Source of the DNA: an uncultured Pelagibacteraceae bacterium | Lineage (GTDB): Bacteria > Pseudomonadota > Alphaproteobacteria > Pelagibacterales > Pelagibacteraceae | Direction: 5' to 3' | Length of the DNA: 64,000 nucleotides | NCBI GenBank assembly: GCA_902572345.1 | Contig: CACGEW010000005.1 | Coordinates: 33,784-97,783 of the forward strand | In this document: positions 11,377 to 20,632 of the stretch, piece after piece | Position numbering within the stretch: the stretch's first letter is position 1 | Layout of the letters: every line of letters begins with the position of its first letter | The notes under the pieces: generated by a model | Told to the model about the DNA's origin: nothing | The model's input: the letters and a program-made list of their open reading frames with translations, nothing else | Database searches by the model: none | Position numbers and translations under genes: made by a program

Positions 11377-12830
11377 AAATAAACTTAAGTTTAAAAGAAT
11401 TTAAAAATAATCATTCTAAAAAAAAACATCAAATTTTATTTAGATCAAGATCTTGTGATCAATATAATAAAGTTGAAAACTTATTCAGATTTCTATTGGC
11501 TGAAAAAAATAGCTTTATTTTTGAGTCAGTTGAAAAAGGGACTATTAAGGGTCGTTATACAATAATTGGCCTTAATCCTGATAAAATATGGGATATTAAT
11601 AAGAACATAATTACAATTAATAGCTCAGATAAAAAATCTAAAATTAAATCTGATCCATTAAAATATATAAACAAACTAATTAAGGAATTTAAAATAAAAA
11701 TTCCAAATCAATTGCCTTCAATGTCTTCAATGCTTGTAGGTTATTTTTCTTATGATGTTATCCGTTATATAGAAAAAATACCCAACAGTTGTAAAGATGA
11801 TCTTAAAGTGCCTGATGTAAGGTTATCAAGACCTAAAAATTTGGTTATTTATGATAATATTAAAAAAAAGATTTTTTATGTAGAAAATGTTTACGCAGAT
11901 ACAAAAATCAAAAATTATAAAGAAGAATATGATGCAATAAACAAAAGGTTTGATTTGTATGAAGATTTTGAAAAAATCAAACTTCCTGAGCAATTCACAT
12001 TTAAACCTAATAAGAATTTAATAAAATCAAATATCTCAAAAGAAAAGTTTAAATCTCTTGTTAAAAAAGCAAAAAAATACATAGAAAAAGGAGATATTTT
12101 TCAAGTTGTATTAAGTCAAAGATTTGAAAGAAAAATGAATAAAACACCGATAGAAATTTACAATCATTTAAGAAAATCTAATCCTTCACCTTTTATGTTT
12201 TATTTCAATTATAAAGATTTTAACATTTTAGGTAGCAGTCCAGAAATATTAGTAAGGCTTAGAGGTGGTGAAGTAACAATTAGGCCAATTGCTGGTACTA
12301 GACCTAGAGGAAAAAATACTAAAGAGGATAAAAAATATGAATTAGATCTTTTAAAAGATAAAAAAGAATTAGCAGAACATTTAATGTTATTAGATCTTGG
12401 AAGAAATGATGTTGGAAAAGTATCTAAAGTAAATACAGTGAGGGTTACTGAAAAGTTTAAAGTTGAGAGATATTCTCACGTAATGCACATCGTCTCTAAT
12501 GTTATTGGAAAATTTAATAATAAATTCTCATTGTTTGAGACTTTATTGTCAGGCTTTCCTGCTGGAACTGTAAGTGGTGCTCCTAAAATAAGAGCTATGG
12601 AAATCATTGATGAATTGGAAAAAAATAAAAGAAAATTATATGCAGGAGGTATAGGCTATTTCACTCCTGATGGTGAATTTGACACGTGTATTGCTTTAAG
12701 AACAGCATTAATTAAAAATAAAAAATTTTACGTACAAGCTGGTGCTGGTATCGTTGCTGATAGTAAACCTGAAAAAGAGTATGCTGAAACAGTGAACAAA
12801 GCTAAAGCTTTAATGAGAGCGGTAGATTAA
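11373..12830 (+). CDS. trpE: Anthranilate synthase component I
   Basis: 'IFQVVLSQRFE', 'PSPFMFYF', 'RPIAGTRPRG', 'LDLGRNDVGKVS', 'GAPKIRAMEIIDELE'. Confidence 0.97.
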   Translation: MKINLSLKEFKNNHSKKKHQILFRSRSCDQYNKVENLFRFLLAEKNSFIFESVEKGTIKGRYTIIGLNPDKIWDINKNIITINSSDKKSKIKSDPLKYINKLIKEFKIKIPNQLPSMSSMLVGYFSYDVIRYIEKIPNSCKDDLKVPDVRLSRPKNLVIYDNIKKKIFYVENVYADTKIKNYKEEYDAINKRFDLYEDFEKIKLPEQFTFKPNKNLIKSNISKEKFKSLVKKAKKYIEKGDIFQVVLSQRFERKMNKTPIEIYNHLRKSNPSPFMFYFNYKDFNILGSSPEILVRLRGGEVTIRPIAGTRPRGKNTKEDKKYELDLLKDKKELAEHLMLLDLGRNDVGKVSKVNTVRVTEKFKVERYSHVMHIVSNVIGKFNNKFSLFETLLSGFPAGTVSGAPKIRAMEIIDELEKNKRKLYAGGIGYFTPDGEFDTCIALRTALIKNKKFYVQAGAGIVADSKPEKEYAETVNKAKALMRAVD

Positions 12831-13397
12831 ATGAAAATTTTACTAATAGATAACTACGATAGTTTTACTTATAACTTATACCACTATATCTCTAATTTTA
12901 AAAAGAATGTTGAAGTAGTGAGAAATGACAAAATTGATGGTAAAACAATTTTAAGAAAAAAATATAATAAAATTGTTATATCACCTGGACCAGGTAATCC
13001 AAATCAAGCCGGTAACTGTTTAAAAATAGTAAAAGAAATTCATAAAAAAATACCCATTCTTGGAGTGTGTCTAGGTCATCAAATCATTGGTCAGGTTTTT
13101 GGTGGAAAAATAGTTAGAGCTAAGAATTTAATGCATGGAAAAACAAGTAAAATTAAGCATCAAAGAATGGGTCTTTTTAAGAATATCCAAAATAATTTTG
13201 AGGCCACGAGATATCACAGCCTGGTAGTCGATCGTAAAAAGTTCCCAAAAGACTTAATAATTACTGCAGAAACTAAAAATAAGACAATAATGGGATTGAT
13301 GCATAAAAATTATAATATTCACGGGTTTCAGTTTCATCCTGAAAGTATAAGTACTAAAATGGGTATGAAATTAATTAAAAGTTTTATCACTAATTAA
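12831..13397 (+). CDS. trpG: Anthranilate synthase component II (glutamine amidotransferase)
   Basis: 'LLIDNYDSFTYNLYHY', 'ISPGPGNPNQAG', 'LGVCLGHQIIGQVFGG', 'GFQFHPESI'. Confidence 0.97.
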   Translation: MKILLIDNYDSFTYNLYHYISNFKKNVEVVRNDKIDGKTILRKKYNKIVISPGPGNPNQAGNCLKIVKEIHKKIPILGVCLGHQIIGQVFGGKIVRAKNLMHGKTSKIKHQRMGLFKNIQNNFEATRYHSLVVDRKKFPKDLIITAETKNKTIMGLMHKNYNIHGFQFHPESISTKMGMKLIKSFITN

Positions 13398-13398
13398 T

Positions 13399-14394
13399 AT
13401 GTCTGATATAACAACTAAATTAAAACAAGGTCAAAATCTTTCATTTGAAGACAGCAAATCTCTATTTTCAGATTTAATGGAAGGTAAACACGCAGAAGAT
13501 AAAATTATTGAAATTCTAGAGGCATTAATAAAAAAAGGTGAAACAAAAGATGAATTAGCCGGTGGTATCTATATTTTAAGAGATAAAGCAACAAAAGTTT
13601 CTTGTGACCCAGGCACTATTGATACTTGTGGAACTGGCGGAGACGGTCAAAATTCTTTAAACATTTCAACAGCCGCTGCGATTGTTTTAGCTAGTATGGG
13701 GGTTAAGGTGGCAAAACATGGTAATAAAGCTGTTTCGTCTAACTGTGGTTCAGCAGATGTTTTGGAAGCTTTAAAAATAAACATTAATTTAAAATCAAGT
13801 GAAGCAGAGGATAGTATAAAAAATTTTAATTTTGCTTTTATGTTTGCTCCAAATTATCACTCAGCTATGAAACACGTTGGGCCTGCTAGAAAAAAGATGG
13901 GTAAGAAAACTATTTTTAATTTAATTGGTCCTTTAAGTAGTCCAGCTCAAGTTAAAAGACAAGTGATAGGTGTTTTCGATAAAAAATGGATGAAACCTTT
14001 TGCTGAAGCTTTAAAAGAAAATAATGTTGTGCATGCTTATATTGTTCATAGCGATGATGGAATGGATGAAATTTCACCTTTTGCAAAAACTAATGTTGTG
14101 GAATTAAAAGATGGTAGAATAAATGAATTTACAATTAATCCAAAAGATCTTGGCATAAATGAAGGTAATAAAGAAAATTTGAAAGGTAAAAATGCAGGAT
14201 ACAATGCAGAAAAAATTATAGATATCTATAAAGGAACTTCTAATGAGTTCTCACAATCTGTTGCTTTAAATGCTGCGGCAGGGTTAATTGTTTCGGGGAA
14301 AGAAAATGATTTTAAAAATGCTTTTAACAAAGCTACTAAACATCTAAGTTCTGGTAAAGTTTTTGAACATTTGACAAAATTACAATCGAAATAA
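13399..14394 (+). CDS. trpD: Anthranilate phosphoribosyltransferase
   Basis: 'DTCGTGGDGQNSLNISTAAAIVLA', 'KHGNKAVSSNCGSADVLEAL'. Confidence 0.97.
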   Translation: MSDITTKLKQGQNLSFEDSKSLFSDLMEGKHAEDKIIEILEALIKKGETKDELAGGIYILRDKATKVSCDPGTIDTCGTGGDGQNSLNISTAAAIVLASMGVKVAKHGNKAVSSNCGSADVLEALKININLKSSEAEDSIKNFNFAFMFAPNYHSAMKHVGPARKKMGKKTIFNLIGPLSSPAQVKRQVIGVFDKKWMKPFAEALKENNVVHAYIVHSDDGMDEISPFAKTNVVELKDGRINEFTINPKDLGINEGNKENLKGKNAGYNAEKIIDIYKGTSNEFSQSVALNAAAGLIVSGKENDFKNAFNKATKHLSSGKVFEHLTKLQSK

Positions 14395-15188
14395 TGACTA
14401 ATGTTTTAAACAAAATCATCGAAGATAAAAAAGATTCTTTGAAAAGTATTAAGAAGACAAATTCTTTAGATTCTATTGAAAATACAATTAAATCTTTAAA
14501 CAACTTCTTAAATTTTAAAGAAGTTATAGCCAATAATAACAGGGCATCGATAATTTCAGAGATAAAAAAAGCAAGCCCTTCTGCAGGAGAATTAGTGAAA
14601 GATTTCAATCATTTAAATATTGCAAAAATGTACGTAGATAACGGCGCTACATGCCTTTCGGTTTTAACTGAAGAAAAACACTTTCTTGGTAAACTCGATT
14701 ATATAAGAGATATTAAAAAAAAGTTTAAAATTCCTGTTTTAGCAAAAGATTTTTTTATTGATCCTTACCAAATCGCTTTATCTAAAAGTTATGGTAGTGA
14801 TTGTATTTTGATCATAGTTGCTGCTTTAGATACTAAACTAGCAGATGATATTTATGCCGAGGCAATGAGACATAAACTTTCAGTGATAGTTGAAGTGCAT
14901 GATAAGAAAGAAGCTGAAAGTGCTTTAAAGTATGAAAATGCTTTAATTGGAATTAACAATAGAAATTTAAAAACATTAGAGATCTCTATAAATAATACGA
15001 TTTCTATTTTTGAAACTTTAAAAGAGCATAAAGGCCCTATCATTTCAGAAAGTGGGATTAAGAATGACGCTGATGCTAAATATATTTATGAAAAGACAGG
15101 AATTAAAAATTTTCTAATTGGTGAATCACTTTTAAAATCCGACAATCCTGCCGAGTTATTAAAAAAATTTACTCAAATAATCCAATAA
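14394..15188 (+). CDS. trpC: Indole-3-glycerol-phosphate synthase
   Basis: 'ISEIKKASPSAGELVKDFN', 'CLSVLTEEKHFLG', 'PVLAKDFFIDPYQI', 'IGINNRNLKT', 'ISESGI'. Confidence 0.97.
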   Translation: MTNVLNKIIEDKKDSLKSIKKTNSLDSIENTIKSLNNFLNFKEVIANNNRASIISEIKKASPSAGELVKDFNHLNIAKMYVDNGATCLSVLTEEKHFLGKLDYIRDIKKKFKIPVLAKDFFIDPYQIALSKSYGSDCILIIVAALDTKLADDIYAEAMRHKLSVIVEVHDKKEAESALKYENALIGINNRNLKTLEISINNTISIFETLKEHKGPIISESGIKNDADAKYIYEKTGIKNFLIGESLLKSDNPAELLKKFTQIIQ

Positions 15189-15221
15189 AATAAGGACTTA
15201 TTTCAAGTTGTAATTTAAATA

Positions 15222-15236
15222 GAACTTTTATAGAAC
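15222..15236 (+). promoter_or_regulatory. Putative LexA operator (SOS box), alphaproteobacterial direct-repeat type
   Basis: GAAC-TTTTATA-GAAC = GAAC-N7-GAAC (reverse complement GTTC-N7-GTTC) directly upstream of lexA. Confidence 0.85.
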
Positions 15237-15258
15237 ATAGATGTACGAGGTTTGTTCT

Positions 15259-15933
15259 ATGCTTACAAAAAAACAAAAAAACTTACTAATATTCATTAAT
15301 AAGAAGATTAGATCTTCTGGAATTTCTCCATCATATGAAGAGATGAAAAATTCACTCAACCTTAAGTCGAAATCAGGAATTCATAGATTAATATCAGCTT
15401 TAGAAGAGCGGGGATTTGTAAAAAGATTAGCACATAAAGCTAGAGCTTTAGAAGTTGTCAAATTGCCAGAAAATGCAAGTGCTAACGATATTTTTAATAC
15501 TTTCACACCAAGCGTTATAAAAGGTGGACTTGATAAAGAAAAAACAAAATCAACTGATGTATCTGTTTTAGGAAGTATCGCAGCAGGAACTCCAATTGAA
15601 GCAATTCAACAAGAAGTTGATAGAGTAGCTTTGCCCGAAGATTTACAGAATAACGGTGAACATTATGGATTGAAAGTAAAAGGTGACTCAATGATAGAAG
15701 CTGGTATTAATGATGGCGATACAGTAATAGTTAAGAAAACTTCTAATGTAGATAGTGGTCAGATTGCAGTTGTTTTAATTGATGAACAAGAAGCAACTTT
15801 AAAAAGAGTAAGAAAAAAAGGTAACACTATTGCTCTAGAGGCAGCAAATAGAAATTACGGTACAAAGATTTACGCTGCTAACAGAATAAAAATTCAAGGT
15901 AAACTTGTTTCTTTATATAGAAACTTTCACTAA
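15259..15933 (+). CDS. lexA: LexA transcriptional repressor
   Basis: 'MLTKKQKNLLIFINKKI', HTH, cleavage-type 'GSIAAGTPIEA', catalytic 'KGDSMIEAGINDGD' Ser and 'EATLKRV' Lys. ORF track starts at 15241, but the internal Met at 15259 matches the usual LexA N-terminus better. Confidence 0.96.
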   Translation: MLTKKQKNLLIFINKKIRSSGISPSYEEMKNSLNLKSKSGIHRLISALEERGFVKRLAHKARALEVVKLPENASANDIFNTFTPSVIKGGLDKEKTKSTDVSVLGSIAAGTPIEAIQQEVDRVALPEDLQNNGEHYGLKVKGDSMIEAGINDGDTVIVKKTSNVDSGQIAVVLIDEQEATLKRVRKKGNTIALEAANRNYGTKIYAANRIKIQGKLVSLYRNFH

Positions 15934-15952
15934 AATAGTCTAATTAATAGAA

Positions 15953-17341
15953 ATGTCTTTTAATTGTAGGTTTGCGCCCTCTCCTACTGGGCCTCTTCAC
16001 ATTGGCGGTGTCCGAACAGCTTTGTTTAATTGGCTTTTAGCTAAGAAGAATAAAGGAAAATATTTCTTAAGAATTGAAGATACAGATAAAGAAAGATCAA
16101 AAGACGAATTTAAAAAGCAGATTATTTCATCATTATCATGGTTAGGCATTAAGCATGATGGTGAAGAATATATCCAATCTAAAAATATAAATAGACACGT
16201 TGCTGTTGCTGAAGAGCTTATTAAAAAAGGTTTTGCTTATGAATGCTATTGTTCTGAAGATGAAATAAATGAACAAAAAGAAAAGTGTAAAAAACAAGGT
16301 ATACCGTATGTTTATAATAGAAAATGGAGAGACGCTAAAGACCTCAAAATTCCAGAAGGAGTAAAACCAGTAATCAGATTTAAGAGTAAAATTTCAGGAA
16401 ACACAATTATAAAAGATTTAGTTCAAGGAGAAAGAAATATCTCTAATTCTACAATTGAAGATTTTGTAATATTAAGAAAAGATAAATCACCAACATATCA
16501 ATTATCAGCAACAGTTGATGATCATGAGATGAAAATTACTCATGTAATTAGAGGTGACGATCATATGATTAATTCTTTTAAACAAAAACAAATCTATAAT
16601 GCCATGGGTTGGGACGTCCCGAACTTTGCTCACATTCCATTAATACATAGTGAACAAGGAAAAAAATTATCTAAAAGAGATAATGCATCTACCCTTGAAG
16701 ATTATGTTAAAATTGGAATTATTTCAGACGCATTAAGAAATTATTTATTAAGATTAGGATGGTCTTATAAAGATAAAGAGATTTTTACTAAGCAAGAAAG
16801 TATTGATTTATTTGATTTAAGTGGCGTTGGTAAATCACCCTCAAAGCTAGATATGAATAGAATTTATTCAATAAATGAAACTTACATAAAAACAATAGAT
16901 GAGAAAGATCTTTTTAATTTTTTCAAAGAATACGTCTCGAAATACAAAAAACCTATAGATCAATCTAAAGAGAATATACTTTTAAAATCAATGAGTTTTT
17001 TAAAAAATAAAGCAAAAACCCTAGAGGATATTTGGAATAATGCTCAATATATTATTAATGATAAAATTGAGATTGGCGCAGATGATAAAAAACTCATTGA
17101 TGATTTATCCAAAAAAGTAATAAATGACTTTATCAATGAATTTGAAAAACTTTCCTCTCCGTCTAGAGAAACTTTAGAGCCTGTAATTAAATCTTTAATA
17201 GATAAACATAAAACTAATTTTAAAGGTGTGGGACAGCCTTTGAGAATATCTTTGGTGGGCTCAAGATTTGGACCAGGTCTATATGATGTAATATTATCCT
17301 TAGACAAGGCTGAAGTAATAAAAAGACTAAAATCAGTTTAA
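15953..17341 (+). CDS. gltX: Glutamyl-tRNA synthetase
   Basis: 'RFAPSPTGPLHIGGVRTALFNWL', 'KLSKRD' (KMSKS-type), 'FLRIEDTDKERSK'. Confidence 0.97.
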   Translation: MSFNCRFAPSPTGPLHIGGVRTALFNWLLAKKNKGKYFLRIEDTDKERSKDEFKKQIISSLSWLGIKHDGEEYIQSKNINRHVAVAEELIKKGFAYECYCSEDEINEQKEKCKKQGIPYVYNRKWRDAKDLKIPEGVKPVIRFKSKISGNTIIKDLVQGERNISNSTIEDFVILRKDKSPTYQLSATVDDHEMKITHVIRGDDHMINSFKQKQIYNAMGWDVPNFAHIPLIHSEQGKKLSKRDNASTLEDYVKIGIISDALRNYLLRLGWSYKDKEIFTKQESIDLFDLSGVGKSPSKLDMNRIYSINETYIKTIDEKDLFNFFKEYVSKYKKPIDQSKENILLKSMSFLKNKAKTLEDIWNNAQYIINDKIEIGADDKKLIDDLSKKVINDFINEFEKLSSPSRETLEPVIKSLIDKHKTNFKGVGQPLRISLVGSRFGPGLYDVILSLDKAEVIKRLKSV

Positions 17342-18109
17342 ATGAAAGACGCTGTATCTTTCAGAACAAGAAAAACATCCATTTACGATAAAAAATCAAA
17401 CACCCCTTTTAAAATAAGTAGGTCTAAATTTTTTAATTTTCTCAGTTGTAAACGGTGCTTTTATCTAGATCGAGTTAAAGGCCTAAAAGAACCTTCTATG
17501 CCTGGTTGGGCTCTAAATGTTGCAGTAGATGAGTTGTTAAAAAAGGAATTTGATCTTTATAGAGAAGAGCAAAAACCTCATCCAATTATGATTAAACACA
17601 ATTTAAATTTTGTCCCTTATCAGCACAAAGATTTAAATACATGGAGAAATTCTTTAAAAGGTGGAATTTCATATTTAGATGAAAAAACTAATCTTATTAT
17701 TCATGGAGGAATTGATGATCTTTGGTTTGATTTGAATGAAAAGAAGATAGTTGTTGTAGATTATAAAGCTCAATCTTCAACTTACCCTGTTACTGTTTCC
17801 TCTTACCTCGATGCTGAATGGCATCTTAGTTATAAATTGCAAATGGATATATATGTTCATATTTTAAGAAAAATGAATTTCGATGTCTCAGACCGAACTT
17901 TTTTTTATGTTTGTAATGGAGAGAAAACAAATGACAAATTTGAAAACAAAATAGATTTTAAAACTACATTAATACCGTATCGTGTAGATACATCGTGGAT
18001 TGAAAAAAAATTAGTTGAGATGAAAAATGTTTTAAATCTTGAAAAAGCACCTGAAATTGAAAAAACTTGTGAGAAGTGTGCTTATTTAGAAGGAGGAAAA
18101 AAATTTTAA
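17342..18109 (+). CDS. PD-(D/E)XK nuclease superfamily protein (RecB/Cas4-like fold)
   Basis: 'FLSCKRCFYL', 'GGIDDLWF...VVVDYKAQ' (D...D-x-K core), 'LQMDIYVHIL' (Q-xxx-Y-like), C-terminal 'CEKCAYLEGG' Cys pair. Confidence 0.8.
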   Translation: MKDAVSFRTRKTSIYDKKSNTPFKISRSKFFNFLSCKRCFYLDRVKGLKEPSMPGWALNVAVDELLKKEFDLYREEQKPHPIMIKHNLNFVPYQHKDLNTWRNSLKGGISYLDEKTNLIIHGGIDDLWFDLNEKKIVVVDYKAQSSTYPVTVSSYLDAEWHLSYKLQMDIYVHILRKMNFDVSDRTFFYVCNGEKTNDKFENKIDFKTTLIPYRVDTSWIEKKLVEMKNVLNLEKAPEIEKTCEKCAYLEGGKKF

Positions 18110-18121
18110 AACTTTTTTGAT

Positions 18122-19216
18122 TTATTTTAATAAGTTTCTAATGGATTTATTATCGTAATCACCAGTTATTGAATGATAAGTTAAAACTCTATTTTTTTCT
18201 AAATCAATATGAATGTGTTGGCTACCATGACCACGCATTTCTGCATGTCTCGACTTATTTTTACTATCGTACCAAAAGTATCCTGAATATTTAGAATTCT
18301 TGTTATCAGATTTATCTTTCATAGATTCAATATTTTTTAGGTAATCTCCAATACAAGTATTAGAATTCCAATCTTTAGAAACTTGAATACCAAGTTTTAA
18401 AAAGTCTTCTCTTGTAGCATAAGTCCAAGCATGTAATAAAGGCCATCCGTTATCATCAATTATAAAAAACATTTCTGAACTAGTGCCTGCTTTATTTGCA
18501 AAATCTTGATAAGCCTTTTTAAGACCTCCAGAAGATTTTGTGTCTATTGCTCTAGCTACCAAATCGGTAAGGAAGTTATTATAATTAAAAACTTTCTTTG
18601 TAGTTTTTAAATTGCTCGATGAAGCTAAATATTCTTTTACTGTCTTTTTTTTTTGAACAACTTGACCAGCATAAATGAATGTTGCGGAACCTGCTTTTCT
18701 GCTTGCAAAATTAGTATCACCAGCTTTCATGTTAATTAAATCTTTAAACGTAGAATTTTCATATATTGTTCCTTTAGTTTCTGGAACGTAGTCAGAAATC
18801 TTATCATCTAAACTTTTTATATCTCCATTGCAAATAGCATTACCTAAAATGTAGCTTACAAAACTTTTTGAAATAGAAAAACTATATAACTTTGTATCGT
18901 CTTGAATTTTATCGGATTTTTTATCTACTACTACATTTTGACCATCAAAATATAAAACACTTAACAAACTTTTTTTCTTAAGATTTTCATCTATTTTTTT
19001 TGTATTTTTGTTTTCTATTAATTCTCTATTCAAGTTTTTGACAGTTGAAGCTGGTGAAATTTTTATTTTTTTAAATCCAGCAGGTATGTCTACTATTCTA
19101 GCTTTTAAGTAACCATCCTTTTCAGCTTTAGACTTTCCTTTTAAGTGCTCTGCTAGTGCAAGTGTGTTAAATAAAATACTTAAAGTTAATGTTAGAAAAA
19201 TTGTTCTTAATTTCAT
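18122..19216 (-). CDS. Secreted serine hydrolase of the beta-lactamase/6-aminohexanoate-dimer hydrolase type
   Basis: Signal peptide 'MKLRTIFLTLTLSILFNTLALA', SxxK 'SISKSF', 'YNNFLTDLVARAI' (YxN region), C-terminal 'GHGSQHIHID'. Confidence 0.78.
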   Translation of the reverse strand: MKLRTIFLTLTLSILFNTLALAEHLKGKSKAEKDGYLKARIVDIPAGFKKIKISPASTVKNLNRELIENKNTKKIDENLKKKSLLSVLYFDGQNVVVDKKSDKIQDDTKLYSFSISKSFVSYILGNAICNGDIKSLDDKISDYVPETKGTIYENSTFKDLINMKAGDTNFASRKAGSATFIYAGQVVQKKKTVKEYLASSSNLKTTKKVFNYNNFLTDLVARAIDTKSSGGLKKAYQDFANKAGTSSEMFFIIDDNGWPLLHAWTYATREDFLKLGIQVSKDWNSNTCIGDYLKNIESMKDKSDNKNSKYSGYFWYDSKNKSRHAEMRGHGSQHIHIDLEKNRVLTYHSITGDYDNKSIRNLLK

Positions 19217-19253
19217 TCTTAATTATCAATTAATTTTGTAAAATTGTAAAGTG

Positions 19254-19910
<657 letters not shown>

Positions 19911-20025
19911 TATTAAGTTTTAAACCTTAATTCACAAAATTCACTTATAAACATGGACAAATTGGGTGCTATCTGTGAACAAAAAAGCTTCAATAATAAG
20001 AGATTTTTATTTAATTAGATGGTCT

Positions 20026-20484
20026 TCACTCTGGCTTAAAAATTAAACAAAGTCCATTATTACAAAATCTTTTACCCGATTCTTTTGGACCGTCATTGAA
20101 AACATGTCCATGATGCGCACCACACTTTGCACAATGGTATTCTACTCTCTCCATGCCAAAACTTCTATCAATTTTTGTTTTAAAAGCTCCTGGTAAAGCT
20201 TCAGAAAAAGAAGGCCAGCCAGTACCGCTGTCAAATTTCGTAGTTGATGCAAATAGTTTATTTCCACAATTAGCACAATGATAAAAACCCTTTCTTTTTT
20301 CATTTAATAATTCACTTGTAAACGGTCTTTCTGTCTTTTCATTAAACATAATGTTTTTTTGCTCTCTAGATAAATTTGGATTAACGATTTTTTTAGAAGC
20401 TGCTAAAAGAGTTTTGACTGGAAATAGTAATACTAAAGCCGAAAAACTAAGGATTTTAGTAAATTTTCTTTTACTAAATTTCAT
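20026..20484 (-). CDS. msrB: Peptide-methionine (R)-S-oxide reductase with N-terminal signal/anchor
   Basis: 'RPFTSELLNEKRKGFYHCANCGNKLF', 'FDSGTGWPSFSEAL', 'HCAKCGAHHGHVFNDGPKESGKRFCNNGLCL'. Confidence 0.95.
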   Translation of the reverse strand: MKFSKRKFTKILSFSALVLLFPVKTLLAASKKIVNPNLSREQKNIMFNEKTERPFTSELLNEKRKGFYHCANCGNKLFASTTKFDSGTGWPSFSEALPGAFKTKIDRSFGMERVEYHCAKCGAHHGHVFNDGPKESGKRFCNNGLCLIFKPE

Positions 20485-20509
20485 AAGATTAGTTTAATAT
20501 ATTAAAGAA

Positions 20510-20632
20510 ATGAAAACAATTTTTTTGTTTTTTCTAACAATATATATTGCTTACTATCTATTTAGACCGGTAACTGAAAAAGAAATAAAAAAATTTAATG
20601 ACCCAGATAATTGGTCAAACATGGGGTTTTAA
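20510..20632 (+). CDS. Possible 40-aa single-TM small protein
   Basis: Manual translation MKTIFLFFLTIYIAYYLFRPVTEKEIKKFNDPDNWSNMGF*; below the size cutoff of the supplied ORF track; occupies the otherwise empty msrB-HDAC gap. Confidence 0.5.
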   Translation: MKTIFLFFLTIYIAYYLFRPVTEKEIKKFNDPDNWSNMGF

